A DNA stretch of 64,000 nucleotides from Rhodococcus pyridinivorans. GTDB lineage: Bacteria > Actinomycetota > Actinomycetes > Mycobacteriales > Mycobacteriaceae. The position numbers and the translations under genes were made by a program. Shown here in pieces: positions 19,501-26,610 of the stretch; position 1 is the first letter of the stretch; each line of letters begins with the position of its first letter. The stretch covers positions 3,782,001 to 3,846,000 of the forward strand of contig NZ_FNRX01000002.1 in assembly GCF_900105195.1 (NCBI RefSeq), given 5' to 3'. The notes beneath the pieces were generated by a model. That model was not told the DNA's origin. It searched no databases and worked only from the letters and a program-made list of their open reading frames with translations.

Positions 19501-20790
19501 GAACTGCGTGACTCGGAGGCCGAACGGGCACGCGCCGACGAACAGTTCCGGCGCACGGTCGCCCATCGCGACCATCTCGGCCGTGCCGTCGCCGAGGTGC
19601 TGCAGCGATGTGCTGCCGCACGCGAACGGCTCGACCGCGACCGTCGCGAACTCGCCGCGGCCGCCGAACTGCTCGCCGCTCACCTGCAGCTGCCCGAACT
19701 ACGCGGCGCACTCGAGGAGGATCCGGAGTCGGACTCCGCCTCTGCCCGGACGGTTCTGCCTCCCGTCCACCTCGAGGATCCGGATCACGTGCTCTCCGTG
19801 GCCCGCACCCTGCTGGCCACGTTGCCGCCACGCACGGGAGTCGACGAGAACGCGATGCTCGTCGCGCTGCAACAGTTCGACCGCGACCTCACGGCCCGGT
19901 TCGACATCGAGCACACGGTGACGCACGGCGCCCATCGCGTCCGGATCGCCGGGGCGGGTGACGACACCACGCCCGCGGGTCTCTCAGTCACCCTGACCCG
20001 GCAGGTCGAGGACGGCCGGCGGGCACTGTCGCAACGCGAACACGACGTGTTCACGGGATTCGTGCTCGGCGGTGTGGCCGACGAACTGCGCCGGCGGATC
20101 GAGCGGGCACGACAGGTGATCGCCGCGATGAACGACAGTCTCGCCGACAGCCGCACGACGCACGGGATCGGCGTGAGGATCGAGTGGCGCCCCGGTGGCG
20201 AGGACGCCGACGCGGCGCGGCTGACGCAGCTGCTCACCGCCACCGAGCGGTCACCCGAGGATGCGTCCGAACTGGTCGGGGTGCTGCGGCGCCGGGTGGA
20301 ATCCGCCCACACCGCCGATCCGTCCGCCGGCTACGCGCAGCACCTGTCGCAGGCACTGGACTACCGGCGCTGGCACGAGGTCGAGGTGACCATCCTCGGC
20401 CCCGAACCGGACCGGGAGAGGCGGATCTCCGCGCGCGCCAAGATATCCCAGGGTGAGACCCGATTCGTGTCGTACGTGGCGCTGTTCGCGGCGGCGGACG
20501 GCTATCTCTCGGGCCTACCCGACACCGGCACCGCACTGCGGCTCGTGCTGCTCGACGACGCGTTCGCCAAGATCGACGACCCGACGATCGGTGAACTCAT
20601 GGGTCTGCTCGTACGGCAGGATATCGACTTCGTCATGACCGGGCACGCACTGTGGGGTTGTGTGCCGGAGGTGCCCGAGCTCGACGTCTACGAGGTCCGG
20701 CGACTCGCCGACGGCGCGGCCGTGACGACCCGCGTGCACTGGGACGGGCGCGTCCGGCAACTCCGACCGCTCACCGAGCTGCAGACATGA
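16564..20790 (+). CDS. jetC: Wadjet/Ept SMC-like ATPase JetC (TIGR02680, MukB-like)
   Basis: SMC-type DNA-translocating ATPase of 1408 residues. Walker A GTNGSGKS is at residues 51-58, the ABC signature segment KISQGETRFVSY at about 1293-1304, and Walker B LVLLDDAFAKID at about 1327-1338; between them lie long Ala/Glu/Arg-rich coiled coils split by a globular middle. This is the full length of the family with no motif missing, so the motor should be active. Mycobacterial EptC restricts plasmids through such a motor. The chosen ATG gives an ATGA overlap with jetB; a GTG 6 bp earlier is less likely. Downstream there is only a 40-bp palindrome and a convergent thiolase gene; the expected JetD nuclease gene is absent. 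Confidence 0.94.
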   Translation: MTHSSDPSALDENSPPRFPDRWRLHRAGIVNVWHYLDVEFVLSGGRMILRGTNGSGKSRALEMLLPFLLDADRRRMDATGAAKVDLDELMRTGASDTTDRVGYLWLELARPSGHFTVGAQVRHRADARRSDVHFFTTPLRVGTELHLVDDARIPLSRERLAELIGADNLTRDPERHRETVRKSVFGLHAETGRERYDGLLQLLHTLRSPDVGHRIDEGRLPQILSDALPPLTENMLAEAGGRLDLLGDTRQEQVRLEAAHAHVLRFHEVYRQYAADLLRAGAETARDLAQRVVETRRALTVAEAEAADLDAQAAAADTRLKERRDQVAELDRAIRGLETHEMFRSADDLAQRQLAVDALRRAAEHATAAADRSRMQERRHTDHAARLLDELTFSVTRAARRLATVGRDLLSVGLPHDTAPTTLHFSADRPPAVLEPVRTGIDDTTEQVVRPVVATVSLDAGHVDEVRDAILRAAEATRRRRDQAGRRLLEARRLDAAAHAVREAEAAADRAARDAEQRAVEAAETDAGVGAAAAGLQHRWREWITADRTTALLPELDRDRVILMRRLSTRLDALIDSSPTDAGDTDSEDVDVDSALAELDSLPTTAARSALSDLAGAPAERERREREARTAREDLVREQAALDAIGEGPEQAPWHVRTDGVPLWRAVEFVDTLGDDDRAGIEAALLSAGFLTATVDGEGRLRALGGQVLVSPRGEPPAQPLSTVLRPDPEADVPRPAIEAVLNTIGFEDATAVASVSRDGRWHNGVLRGRHTAEAPRSIGSPAREAATAARRVRLDEIRAELIRIDLAVEQLRVDYPDAAHRRAEIDAHLSTAPTSHALRAALERRRHAYAHVRSAANTAVELRERATTLRARWTAELDAHRTACEHFGVPGDVPELEALVAGCASAETLCTELARDLGDVLAAHVRFTDAAERCVQATAERIDSEEIAESCRYEWHAKAAVVAAQTAAVDVDAADLAQELRDSEAERARADEQFRRTVAHRDHLGRAVAEVLQRCAAARERLDRDRRELAAAAELLAAHLQLPELRGALEEDPESDSASARTVLPPVHLEDPDHVLSVARTLLATLPPRTGVDENAMLVALQQFDRDLTARFDIEHTVTHGAHRVRIAGAGDDTTPAGLSVTLTRQVEDGRRALSQREHDVFTGFVLGGVADELRRRIERARQVIAAMNDSLADSRTTHGIGVRIEWRPGGEDADAARLTQLLTATERSPEDASELVGVLRRRVESAHTADPSAGYAQHLSQALDYRRWHEVEVTILGPEPDRERRISARAKISQGETRFVSYVALFAAADGYLSGLPDTGTALRLVLLDDAFAKIDDPTIGELMGLLVRQDIDFVMTGHALWGCVPEVPELDVYEVRRLADGAAVTTRVHWDGRVRQLRPLTELQT

Positions 20791-20828
20791 CAGTGGTGGG
20801 AGCGATACGTATCGCTCCCACCACTGTC
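20789..20828. terminator. 40-bp perfect palindrome ending the Jet operon
   Basis: Each 20-bp arm is the exact reverse complement of the other (left arm begins GACAGTGGTGGG, centre ATAC/GTAT), with no loop. It starts within the jetC stop codon and ends 22 bp before the convergent thiolase stop, so it can serve as a terminator for both strands. No T-tract follows. Confidence 0.75.
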
Positions 20829-20850
20829 GGTCCTTCGAAACCTGCCCGGA

Positions 20851-22035
20851 TCAGGACACGCGGCGCAGCAGCGCGGCGAGTGCCTGTCCGCCACCGATGC
20901 ACATGGTGACGACGCCGAGTTCGAGATCGCGACGGATCAGGTCCTTGGCGACGCGCAGCGTCAGGATCGCGCCGGTCGCGCCGACCGGGTGGCCCAGGGC
21001 GATGGCACCGCCGTAGGGGTTGGTCTTCTCCGGGTCGAGCTTGGCGTCGCGCGCCACCGCCACGGCCTGCGAGGCGAAGGCCTCGTTGAGCTCGACGGTG
21101 TCGATGTCGGCCGGGGTCAGGCCGTTCTGCTCGAACAGCTTCACCAGGGCGAGGGTCGGGGCGTAGCCCATCAGCTCGGGCTCCATCGCCGAGGTGACGA
21201 CCGACTCGAGCACGACAGAGGCACCGAGACCGCGTTCACGGGCGACCGACTCGCGGGCCAGGACGAGCGCGGCAGCGCCGTCGTTGATCCCGGAGGCATT
21301 ACCGGCGGTGACGGTGCCGTCCTTGATGAACGCCGAGCGCAGCTTGCCGAGCACCTCGAGGGTGGTGTCGGGCTTGGGGTGCTCGTCCTCGGTGACGGTG
21401 ACGGGCTTGCGGCCACCGATCTCGACCGGGGTGATCTCCTCGGCGAAGGCGGCCTTCGCGGCGTCGGTGGCGGCGCGGCGCTGCGATTCGAGGGCGAACT
21501 CGTCCTGCTGCTCGCGGCTGACGCCGTACTCGCGGGCGACGTTCTCGGCCGTGACGCCCATGTGCAGTCCGCTGAACGGATCGGTGAGCATGCCGACGGT
21601 GCCGTCGACGAGCTCGCGGTTGCCGAGCTTGTAACCGTTGCGGGCACCGAAGTCGTAGAACGGCATGCGCGACATGCTCTCGTCGCCACCGGCGACGGTG
21701 ATCTCCGCGGCACCCCAACGGATCTCCTGGGCTGCGGACCACACGGCCTGCAGACCCGAGCCGCACAGGCGGTTGACGGTGAGGGCCGGGGTGGAGACGG
21801 GAAGTCCGGCGGCGAGGGTGACGCGACGGGCGTTGTAGGCGTCGGCACCGACCTGGCCGATGCAACCCATGACAACCTCGTCGATGTCCTCACCTGCGAC
21901 ACCCGCGCGCTGCAGCGCCTCGCGGACCGCGGTGGCGCCGAGTTCGTGCGCGGGTACGTCCTTGAGTGCGCCGCCGAAGCTGCCGACGGGGGTGCGTGCG
22001 CCGTCGACGATGACGATGCGTTCCGGAGCGGTCAT
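20851..22035 (-). CDS. Acetyl-CoA C-acetyltransferase (thiolase)
   Basis: Thiolase of 394 residues, the standard family length; it condenses two acetyl-CoA or cleaves beta-ketoacyl-CoA in fatty-acid and ketone metabolism. The acyl-carrying cysteine lies in VNRLCGSGLQAV, the catalytic His in ALGHPVGATGA and the second Cys in CIGGGQALA; NEAFASQ is the fourth family motif. It resembles biosynthetic-type (PhaA/AtoB, FadA4-like) enzymes. The ATG has GGACGAG upstream. It converges on the Jet operon and appears to be an independent core gene. Confidence 0.95.
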   Translation of the reverse strand: MTAPERIVIVDGARTPVGSFGGALKDVPAHELGATAVREALQRAGVAGEDIDEVVMGCIGQVGADAYNARRVTLAAGLPVSTPALTVNRLCGSGLQAVWSAAQEIRWGAAEITVAGGDESMSRMPFYDFGARNGYKLGNRELVDGTVGMLTDPFSGLHMGVTAENVAREYGVSREQQDEFALESQRRAATDAAKAAFAEEITPVEIGGRKPVTVTEDEHPKPDTTLEVLGKLRSAFIKDGTVTAGNASGINDGAAALVLARESVARERGLGASVVLESVVTSAMEPELMGYAPTLALVKLFEQNGLTPADIDTVELNEAFASQAVAVARDAKLDPEKTNPYGGAIALGHPVGATGAILTLRVAKDLIRRDLELGVVTMCIGGGQALAALLRRVS

Positions 22036-22097
22036 TTCTCGTCCAATCTGGTCGAACACCTGGGGGTCCACGCGCCGGCACCGCCGAGCGCACAGAT

Positions 22098-22121
22098 CTT
22101 CGGGAAGGCGTCCTCCCGAAG
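22098..22121 (-). promoter_or_regulatory. Hairpin in the thiolase upstream region
   Basis: Eight-bp arms CTTCGGGA and TCCCGAAG around an 8-nt loop, 63-86 bp upstream of the thiolase ATG, with a TAGCAT -10-like hexamer just above it. It may be a leader hairpin or an operator; the rest of the 193-bp gap shows nothing else clear. Confidence 0.3.
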
Positions 22122-22228
22122 CGTCTGACTCGATGCTACGGCACCGAGTGCCGCACTTGTGAAGGTCCGAACACGAGTTGCAGGAACGGGAACGGAAACG
22201 CCATTCTGCAATACGAGCTACGTTATTT

Positions 22229-23212
22229 TCACTCGTCGTCGACGGTGAACGGAGGACCCTCCGCGAGACGTTCCGCAGCCGCCGGTGTGCCCAGTTCACG
22301 GCGGTGGCGAGGGTGCTCCACGTAGAACTCGAGGAAACGGTACAACTGCACCGGATCGACGGCCAGATGCCGTGAGTCCACCTCGATCCGGGGCTCGGAC
22401 GGCAGGCGCTCGAAGGGGAACACCCGACTCGTGCGCCGACGCGCCCACGCCGCCGACCCGTGCCCCTCGATCCAGATTTCCGGGAACCCCCGGTCGACCG
22501 CACGAAGACCCCGCACCGACACCCACGGCAGATAGGACTCCACGAACCAGCCGCGCAGCCTGATCCCGTCCGGCCCGAGAACCAGCGAACCGGCCCGGAT
22601 GCGCCCGAGTGCCACCTCCACGAGGAAGGCCAGACACACCCCGGCGACGAGCGCCAGCACCAGCGCCACGAGAGGTAAACCCTCGTTCCCGACCACGATC
22701 TCCACGGCTGCGCCGAGCGAGAGGAACGTCCCGCACAGCACCATCGCGAGCAGCAGACCGAAGACGGGGCGACGGCCCGCGATCTCGGTACTGCCGCGAT
22801 CGGCCGTCTCGACGTACCGGAACCGCGGGGTGCGGCTCGGAGGCCACGGCGACGGTCGCCGGGCCCCAGATCCGGCAGGCCACCAGAAGGTGGCGCCGAA
22901 GGCCGCCGTCAGCAGCATCAGCACCGCCAGGATCGAATAGAAGCGGTCGGCGCCCACCGAATCGGTGCCCCACGCGCTCGCTCCGCGGGCCGCGGCGAAA
23001 ATCGCCACGAGCACCGCCGCACCGGCCGCTGCGTACACGTGCAGATTGCGCGTGCCGTGCTGCCATTCGCTCGGCGGTTCGATGTGGGATGTCGGTTCGG
23101 CACCGAAAGTCGGTTCGGCACCGAAAGTCGGTTCGGCACCGGAAGTCGGTTCGGCACCGGAAGTCGCAGCCTCCGTGCCGCGCCCACCCCACGGGACAAC
23201 AGGTCGTCGCAT
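22229..23212 (-). CDS. Membrane protein with a C-terminal PH-like domain, unknown function
   Basis: A 327-residue protein not assigned to a named family. The N-terminal 50 residues are a low-complexity Gly/Ala/Glu/Pro/Thr tract made of repeated GAEPT units. Four membrane segments follow in two pairs (about 58-75 VYAAAGAAVLVAIFAA, 88-108 YSILAVLMLLTAAFGATF, and 150-200 LLLAMVLCGTFLSLG and LVALVLALVAGVCLAFLV). The C-terminal soluble part (about 205-310: GSLVLGPDGIRLRGWFVESY, LPWVSVRGLRAVD) looks like a bacterial PH-like domain of the kind found after paired TM helices. The start has GGAGGGGAGA upstream. It is divergent from the next gene and probably stands alone. Confidence 0.75.
   Translation of the reverse strand: MRRPVVPWGGRGTEAATSGAEPTSGAEPTFGAEPTFGAEPTSHIEPPSEWQHGTRNLHVYAAAGAAVLVAIFAAARGASAWGTDSVGADRFYSILAVLMLLTAAFGATFWWPAGSGARRPSPWPPSRTPRFRYVETADRGSTEIAGRRPVFGLLLAMVLCGTFLSLGAAVEIVVGNEGLPLVALVLALVAGVCLAFLVEVALGRIRAGSLVLGPDGIRLRGWFVESYLPWVSVRGLRAVDRGFPEIWIEGHGSAAWARRRTSRVFPFERLPSEPRIEVDSRHLAVDPVQLYRFLEFYVEHPRHRRELGTPAAAERLAEGPPFTVDDE
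23091..23165 (+). repeat. 18-bp in-frame tandem repeat, four copies
   Basis: Four consecutive 18-bp units (GTCGGTTCGGCACCGAAA or ...GGAA) lie within the N-terminus of the membrane protein and encode the GAEPT-type hexapeptide repeats. Units 1-2 and 3-4 differ from each other by one base, so the array grew by duplication of a dimer or by slippage. Copy number is likely variable between strains. Confidence 0.9.
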
Positions 23213-23531
23213 CGGTCTCCCCTCCAGGTGTACCGAGGAGCCCCGACGTCCTCGGCCCTGCCGGTCGGCCGGAACGCTACCTCGAGCGGCGGACCCGATG
23301 CGGACCCTTCGGGTGCGACGTCACCGACGGGCACACGAGTTGGCACCGGTCGGTGTGACAATTAACATACCCCTCGGTCATCGGGGTGTTGAACCAGGTC
23401 ACGGCCGTTTATGAAGGAACAGGACGCGCATGGGAGAATCTCGCGAGAATTTTTCCCTACGTGTCGGTAACACCTATAGGCGTGAGCACGACACAATCTG
23501 TGACGATTCAGACGAGACCGGAGGAGTCTGC

Positions 23532-23828
23532 ATGACTGTCCAGCTTGATTCGCCTGGCCTTGCGTCCGTCGGCGAAGCTTCGTCGGCCGAGGCAGAGCTC
23601 GGGGAGCTGTTCGAGCAGATCAAGGAGCTCGACGCTCAGCTGCTCGCGGTGATCAAGCGGCGTTCGGAGCTCGTTCAGCGCGCCGGAGCATCCGCGAAGG
23701 GCACCGACGCGAGCCGCGAAGCACAGGCCGAGGAAATGGCCGTCATGGGACGCTTCGCCGAACTCGGCACCGACGGCAGCACGCTCGCGATGACGCTGCT
23801 GCGCCTCGGCCGCACCCGCAAGGCCTGA
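23532..23828 (+). CDS. Chorismate-mutase-fold protein (AroQ type) with an eroded active site
   Basis: A 98-residue all-helical protein that aligns without gaps over the core with secreted-independent mycobacterial chorismate mutase Rv0948c (LFEQIKELDAQLLAVIKRRS and FAELGTDGSTLAMTLLRLGR). In that enzyme Arg18, Arg35, Arg46 and Arg58 line the substrate site; the aligned residues here are Phe27, Arg44, Ala55 and Glu67, so only one remains. It may therefore be an inactive or regulatory homologue rather than the enzyme of phenylalanine/tyrosine synthesis. The ATG follows GGAGGAG at 6 nt; upstream in-frame codons are unlike the family. It is monocistronic with its own terminator. Confidence 0.82.
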   Translation: MTVQLDSPGLASVGEASSAEAELGELFEQIKELDAQLLAVIKRRSELVQRAGASAKGTDASREAQAEEMAVMGRFAELGTDGSTLAMTLLRLGRTRKA

Positions 23829-23839
23829 GACCTACCACC

Positions 23840-23873
23840 GACGGCCCCCGCACCACATGGTGCGGGGGCCGTC
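23840..23873 (+). terminator. Terminator hairpin of the chorismate-mutase-like gene
   Basis: A perfect 15-bp stem (GACGGCCCCCGCACC with its complement) and ACAT loop, 12 bp after the stop codon. It is strongly stable, with no T-tract. Confidence 0.85.
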
Positions 23874-23977
23874 GCCGTAGCCGTCCACCGCTTCGCATCA
23901 CGCCGGTCGCAAATGTGGCCGCCCGCTCCCCTGTCGGCATACCGTCGGGACATCCCCGAAGAACGGACAAGGGCAGC

Positions 23978-24775
23978 ATGGATCTCGGACTCACTGCGAA
24001 GAGGGCCATCGTCACCGGCGGTAGCCGCGGCATCGGCTACGCCATCGCGCGGGCACTGGCCACCGAAGGTGCCGACGTGGTGATCGCGGCCCGTACCGCG
24101 GCCGATCTCGACATCGCGGCGAAGACCCTCTCGGAGGAGACCGGGCGACGAATCGTTCCCGTGCCCACCGACACCAACGACCAGTCCTCGGTCGACGCAC
24201 TCGTCGCGCGGGCCGTCGCCGAACTCGGTGGCGTCGCCATCCTCGTCAACTCCGCCGCCACACCCTGGACCGCCGACAAGCCGACGAGTTTCGCCGCGAC
24301 CACCGACGACATCGTGCGCAACGAAGTCGAGATCAAGGTCCTCGGCTGTCTGCGCACCGCACGCGCCGTCGCCCCCTACCTGATCGAGCAGGGCTGGGGC
24401 CGGATCATCAACATCAGCGGGCTCGGCGCGCGCAGCGCGAACTCCATCGCCCAGACGGTCCGGAACGTCAGCGTTGCAGCCGTGACGAAGAACCTCGCCG
24501 ACGAACTCGGCCCGCACGGCATCAACGTCACCGTGGTCCACCCCGGCCGCACCCGCACCGAACGGCTGGCGGCGCGACTGGCCGAGGAGTCCGCCGAGAC
24601 GGGCACGCCGATAGCCGAACTGGAACAGCAGATCGCGAAGAACTCCGTGAACCGCCTCATCGACGCGAGCGAGGTCGCCGACGTCGTCGCGTTCCTCGCG
24701 AGCCCGCGCAGCATCGGCATCACCGGCGATGCGATCGCCGTGGGCGGCGGCGTACCCGGCGCGGTCTACTACTGA
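23978..24775 (+). CDS. SDR-fold protein lacking the catalytic Tyr-Lys pair
   Basis: A 265-residue short-chain dehydrogenase/reductase homologue. The nucleotide-binding motif TGGSRGIG (residues 13-20) and the NSAA motif are intact, and the active-site Ser is near residue 147 (INISGLG). Where family members have Y-x3-K, this protein reads Gln159-TVR-Asn163 before VSVAAVTKNLADELG. It can bind NAD(P)(H), but the normal proton relay is absent, so it either uses other residues or is a binding protein. The ATG has AAGGGCAG upstream; the longer open frame is discounted. It converges on the aldehyde dehydrogenase across a repeat array and may share its pathway. Confidence 0.85.
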   Translation: MDLGLTAKRAIVTGGSRGIGYAIARALATEGADVVIAARTAADLDIAAKTLSEETGRRIVPVPTDTNDQSSVDALVARAVAELGGVAILVNSAATPWTADKPTSFAATTDDIVRNEVEIKVLGCLRTARAVAPYLIEQGWGRIINISGLGARSANSIAQTVRNVSVAAVTKNLADELGPHGINVTVVHPGRTRTERLAARLAEESAETGTPIAELEQQIAKNSVNRLIDASEVADVVAFLASPRSIGITGDAIAVGGGVPGAVYY

Positions 24776-24793
24776 CCGGTCCGACGAAACGAT

Positions 24794-24871
24794 ACGGCAC
24801 CGCCGTCAGCGTAAGATTCGACGGCACCGCCGTCAGCGCAAGATTCGACGGCACCGCCGTCAGCGCAAGAT
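24794..24871. repeat. Three tandem 27-bp repeats, each with a small hairpin, between convergent genes
   Basis: The unit begins ACGGCACCGCCGT, a 5-3-5 hairpin, and repeats at 24794, 24821 and 24848. The third copy contains the aldehyde dehydrogenase stop codon and last Leu-Arg codons, so the array is a triplication of that gene's 3' end plus its terminator-like hairpin. It probably terminates transcription from both sides. Confidence 0.85.
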
Positions 24872-26284
24872 CGTTTTGATCTCCAGGAACTCCTCGAGCC
24901 CGAACACACCGGCCTCGCGTCCGATACCCGACTGCTTGTAACCACCGAAAGGTGCGTCGGTGTTGAAGGCGCCGCCGTTGATGTAGACCTGACCGGTGCG
25001 CATACGGCGGGCCACGGCCTCCGCTCGCGCTGGGTCGGCCGACCAGACCCCACCGGACAGGCCGTACTCGCTGTCGTTGGCAATGCGCACCGCATCGTCC
25101 TCGTCCTGGTATCCGATGATCGACAGCACCGGCCCGAAGATCTCCTCGCGGGCGATCGTCATCTCCGGCGCGACGTTCGTGAACACGGTCGGGCCGACGA
25201 AGTAGCCGGTGGTGAACTCGGTTTCGCGTCCGTCGAGCACCAGTTCGGCCCCCTCCTCGACGCCCTTGTCGATGTACGCCTTCACGCGGGCCTGCTGCGT
25301 GCCGCTGACGAGCGGGCCCAGCTTCGACGACGGATCGTCGGGCAGCCCGACGGTGTAGGCCCGCGCGACCTGCTCGGCGACGGCGGTGGCCTCCTGCAGA
25401 CGGTCGGCGGGGACGAGCATGCGGGTCAGGGCGGTGCAGGTCTGGCCGGAGTTGAGGAAGCACTTGCCGACACCCTCGGTGACGGCGGCGGTGAGGTCGG
25501 CATCGTCGAGGATGATGTTGGCCGACTTGCCGCCGAGTTCGAGCGCGACCTTCTTCACCGTCTCCGCAGCGACGACCGAGACGCGCTTGCCGGCACGCGT
25601 CGAGCCCGTGAACGACACCATGTCGACGTCGGGGTGTGCGGCGATGGCCTCGCCGACGACCGGTCCGTAACCGCTGACGAGGTTGAACACGCCCGGCGGC
25701 AGGCCGGCCTCGTCGACGATGTCGACGAGCGCGTAGGTCACCAGCGGCGCGACCTCGGTGGGCTTGAGCACCACGGTGCACCCGGCGGCGAGCGCGGCGA
25801 ACACCTTGAGCACCACCTGGTGCAGCGGGTAGTTCCACGGGGTGATCGCCCCGACGACCCCGATGGGTTCGCGTACGACCAGGGCGTTGCCGATCTCCTG
25901 GTCGTCGAAGTCGTACGTTCCGGCCAGCGACGCATAGGCGGCAATATTCTTCAGCGGCATCCCGACCTGGATGGCACGCGCGAAGTGAGCGGGCATCCCC
26001 ATGTCCTGGGAGACGACGCTCGTGAGTTCGTCGGCACGCTCGTTCGCCAGCGAGGAGACCTTCTCCAGGTAGGCGGCGCGCGACGCACCACTGAGCGCGG
26101 ACCAGGCCGGGAAGGCCGCCTTCGCTGCGGCGACCGCCCGATCGACATCGGAGGCGGCACCCTCGGCGACCGCGGCGACGACCTCTTCGGTCGTCGGGTT
26201 CACGACCTCGATGCGGCCGGCGCCGTCGGAGTCCACCCACTGCCCGTCGATGTAGATCTTCGTGCGGTCGAGAATGTCGGTCAT
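24860..26284 (-). CDS. NAD(P)-dependent aldehyde dehydrogenase
   Basis: ALDH-superfamily enzyme of 474 residues that oxidises an aldehyde to the acid through a thiohemiacetal. The cofactor-binding region is [15 protein letters not shown] with [11 protein letters not shown], the general base Glu is in [12 protein letters not shown], and the nucleophile Cys in [13 protein letters not shown]; the C-terminal motif GEIFGPVLS is present as [14 protein letters not shown]. The ATG has GGGAGAG upstream. The substrate is not evident. It is divergent from the glutamate-synthase-like gene and convergent with the SDR-like gene. Confidence 0.95.
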   Translation of the reverse strand: MTDILDRTKIYIDGQWVDSDGAGRIEVVNPTTEEVVAAVAEGAASDVDRAVAAAKAAFPAWSALSGASRAAYLEKVSSLANERADELTSVVSQDMGMPAHFARAIQVGMPLKNIAAYASLAGTYDFDDQEIGNALVVREPIGVVGAITPWNYPLHQVVLKVFAALAAGCTVVLKPTEVAPLVTYALVDIVDEAGLPPGVFNLVSGYGPVVGEAIAAHPDVDMVSFTGSTRAGKRVSVVAAETVKKVALELGGKSANIILDDADLTAAVTEGVGKCFLNSGQTCTALTRMLVPADRLQEATAVAEQVARAYTVGLPDDPSSKLGPLVSGTQQARVKAYIDKGVEEGAELVLDGRETEFTTGYFVGPTVFTNVAPEMTIAREEIFGPVLSIIGYQDEDDAVRIANDSEYGLSGGVWSADPARAEAVARRMRTGQVYINGGAFNTDAPFGGYKQSGIGREAGVFGLEEFLEIKTILR

Positions 26285-26610
26285 ATCGCTCTCCCTGCTC
26301 GTAGTCCGGCCTGTCGACGCCGTTGGGCGCGAGCGTAGCGAAGACCCTCCCGCAATAAAGCGTTTACTCCCGGCGGGTTGTGATGTATCCCGCCGTCACC
26401 GGAGTTAACACGTGCGCTACACTTGCCATTGCTGCTCGCGCGCTCCACCGTCGCAACGCACGGCGCATTCGGACAAAGACGTCTGCATTCACACACATCG
26501 TCTCCGGCACACGTCTATGCACCTCAGGAGCTGCGCCTTCCCACGCGTTCCCCTTCTTCGCATCGTCACTGCCGGTCGACGTCGAATTCGATGCACCGAG
26601 GAGGACGTCC
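26285..26610. other. Divergent promoter region, 326 bp
   Basis: The plus-strand frame of the downstream gene stays open through most of this region, but its Arg/Ser/Thr-rich translation is not like a protein extension, so it is read as leader. It contains a 7-bp dyad CGGCGGG-N11-CCCGCCG at 26371-26395 and a TACACT -10-like hexamer at 26418-26423, which would leave a leader of about 180 nt. An A/T-rich stretch (CAATAAAGCGTTTACT) near 26352 probably belongs to the aldehyde dehydrogenase promoter. No riboswitch could be recognised. Confidence 0.5.
26371..26395. promoter_or_regulatory. Inverted repeat CGGCGGG-N11-CCCGCCG
   Basis: Perfect 7-bp arms placed just upstream of the candidate -10 of the glutamate-synthase-like operon. 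It could be an operator or a small hairpin; no cognate regulator is adjacent. Confidence 0.35.

Noticed and set aside
20829..22503. A hidden jetD downstream of jetC
   Set aside because: Both strands were checked: the space is filled by a thiolase with complete catalytic motifs and its upstream region.
23091..24871. Short regular repeats as a CRISPR array
   Set aside because: Units are directly adjacent (18 and 27 bp) without unique spacers, and no cas genes are present.
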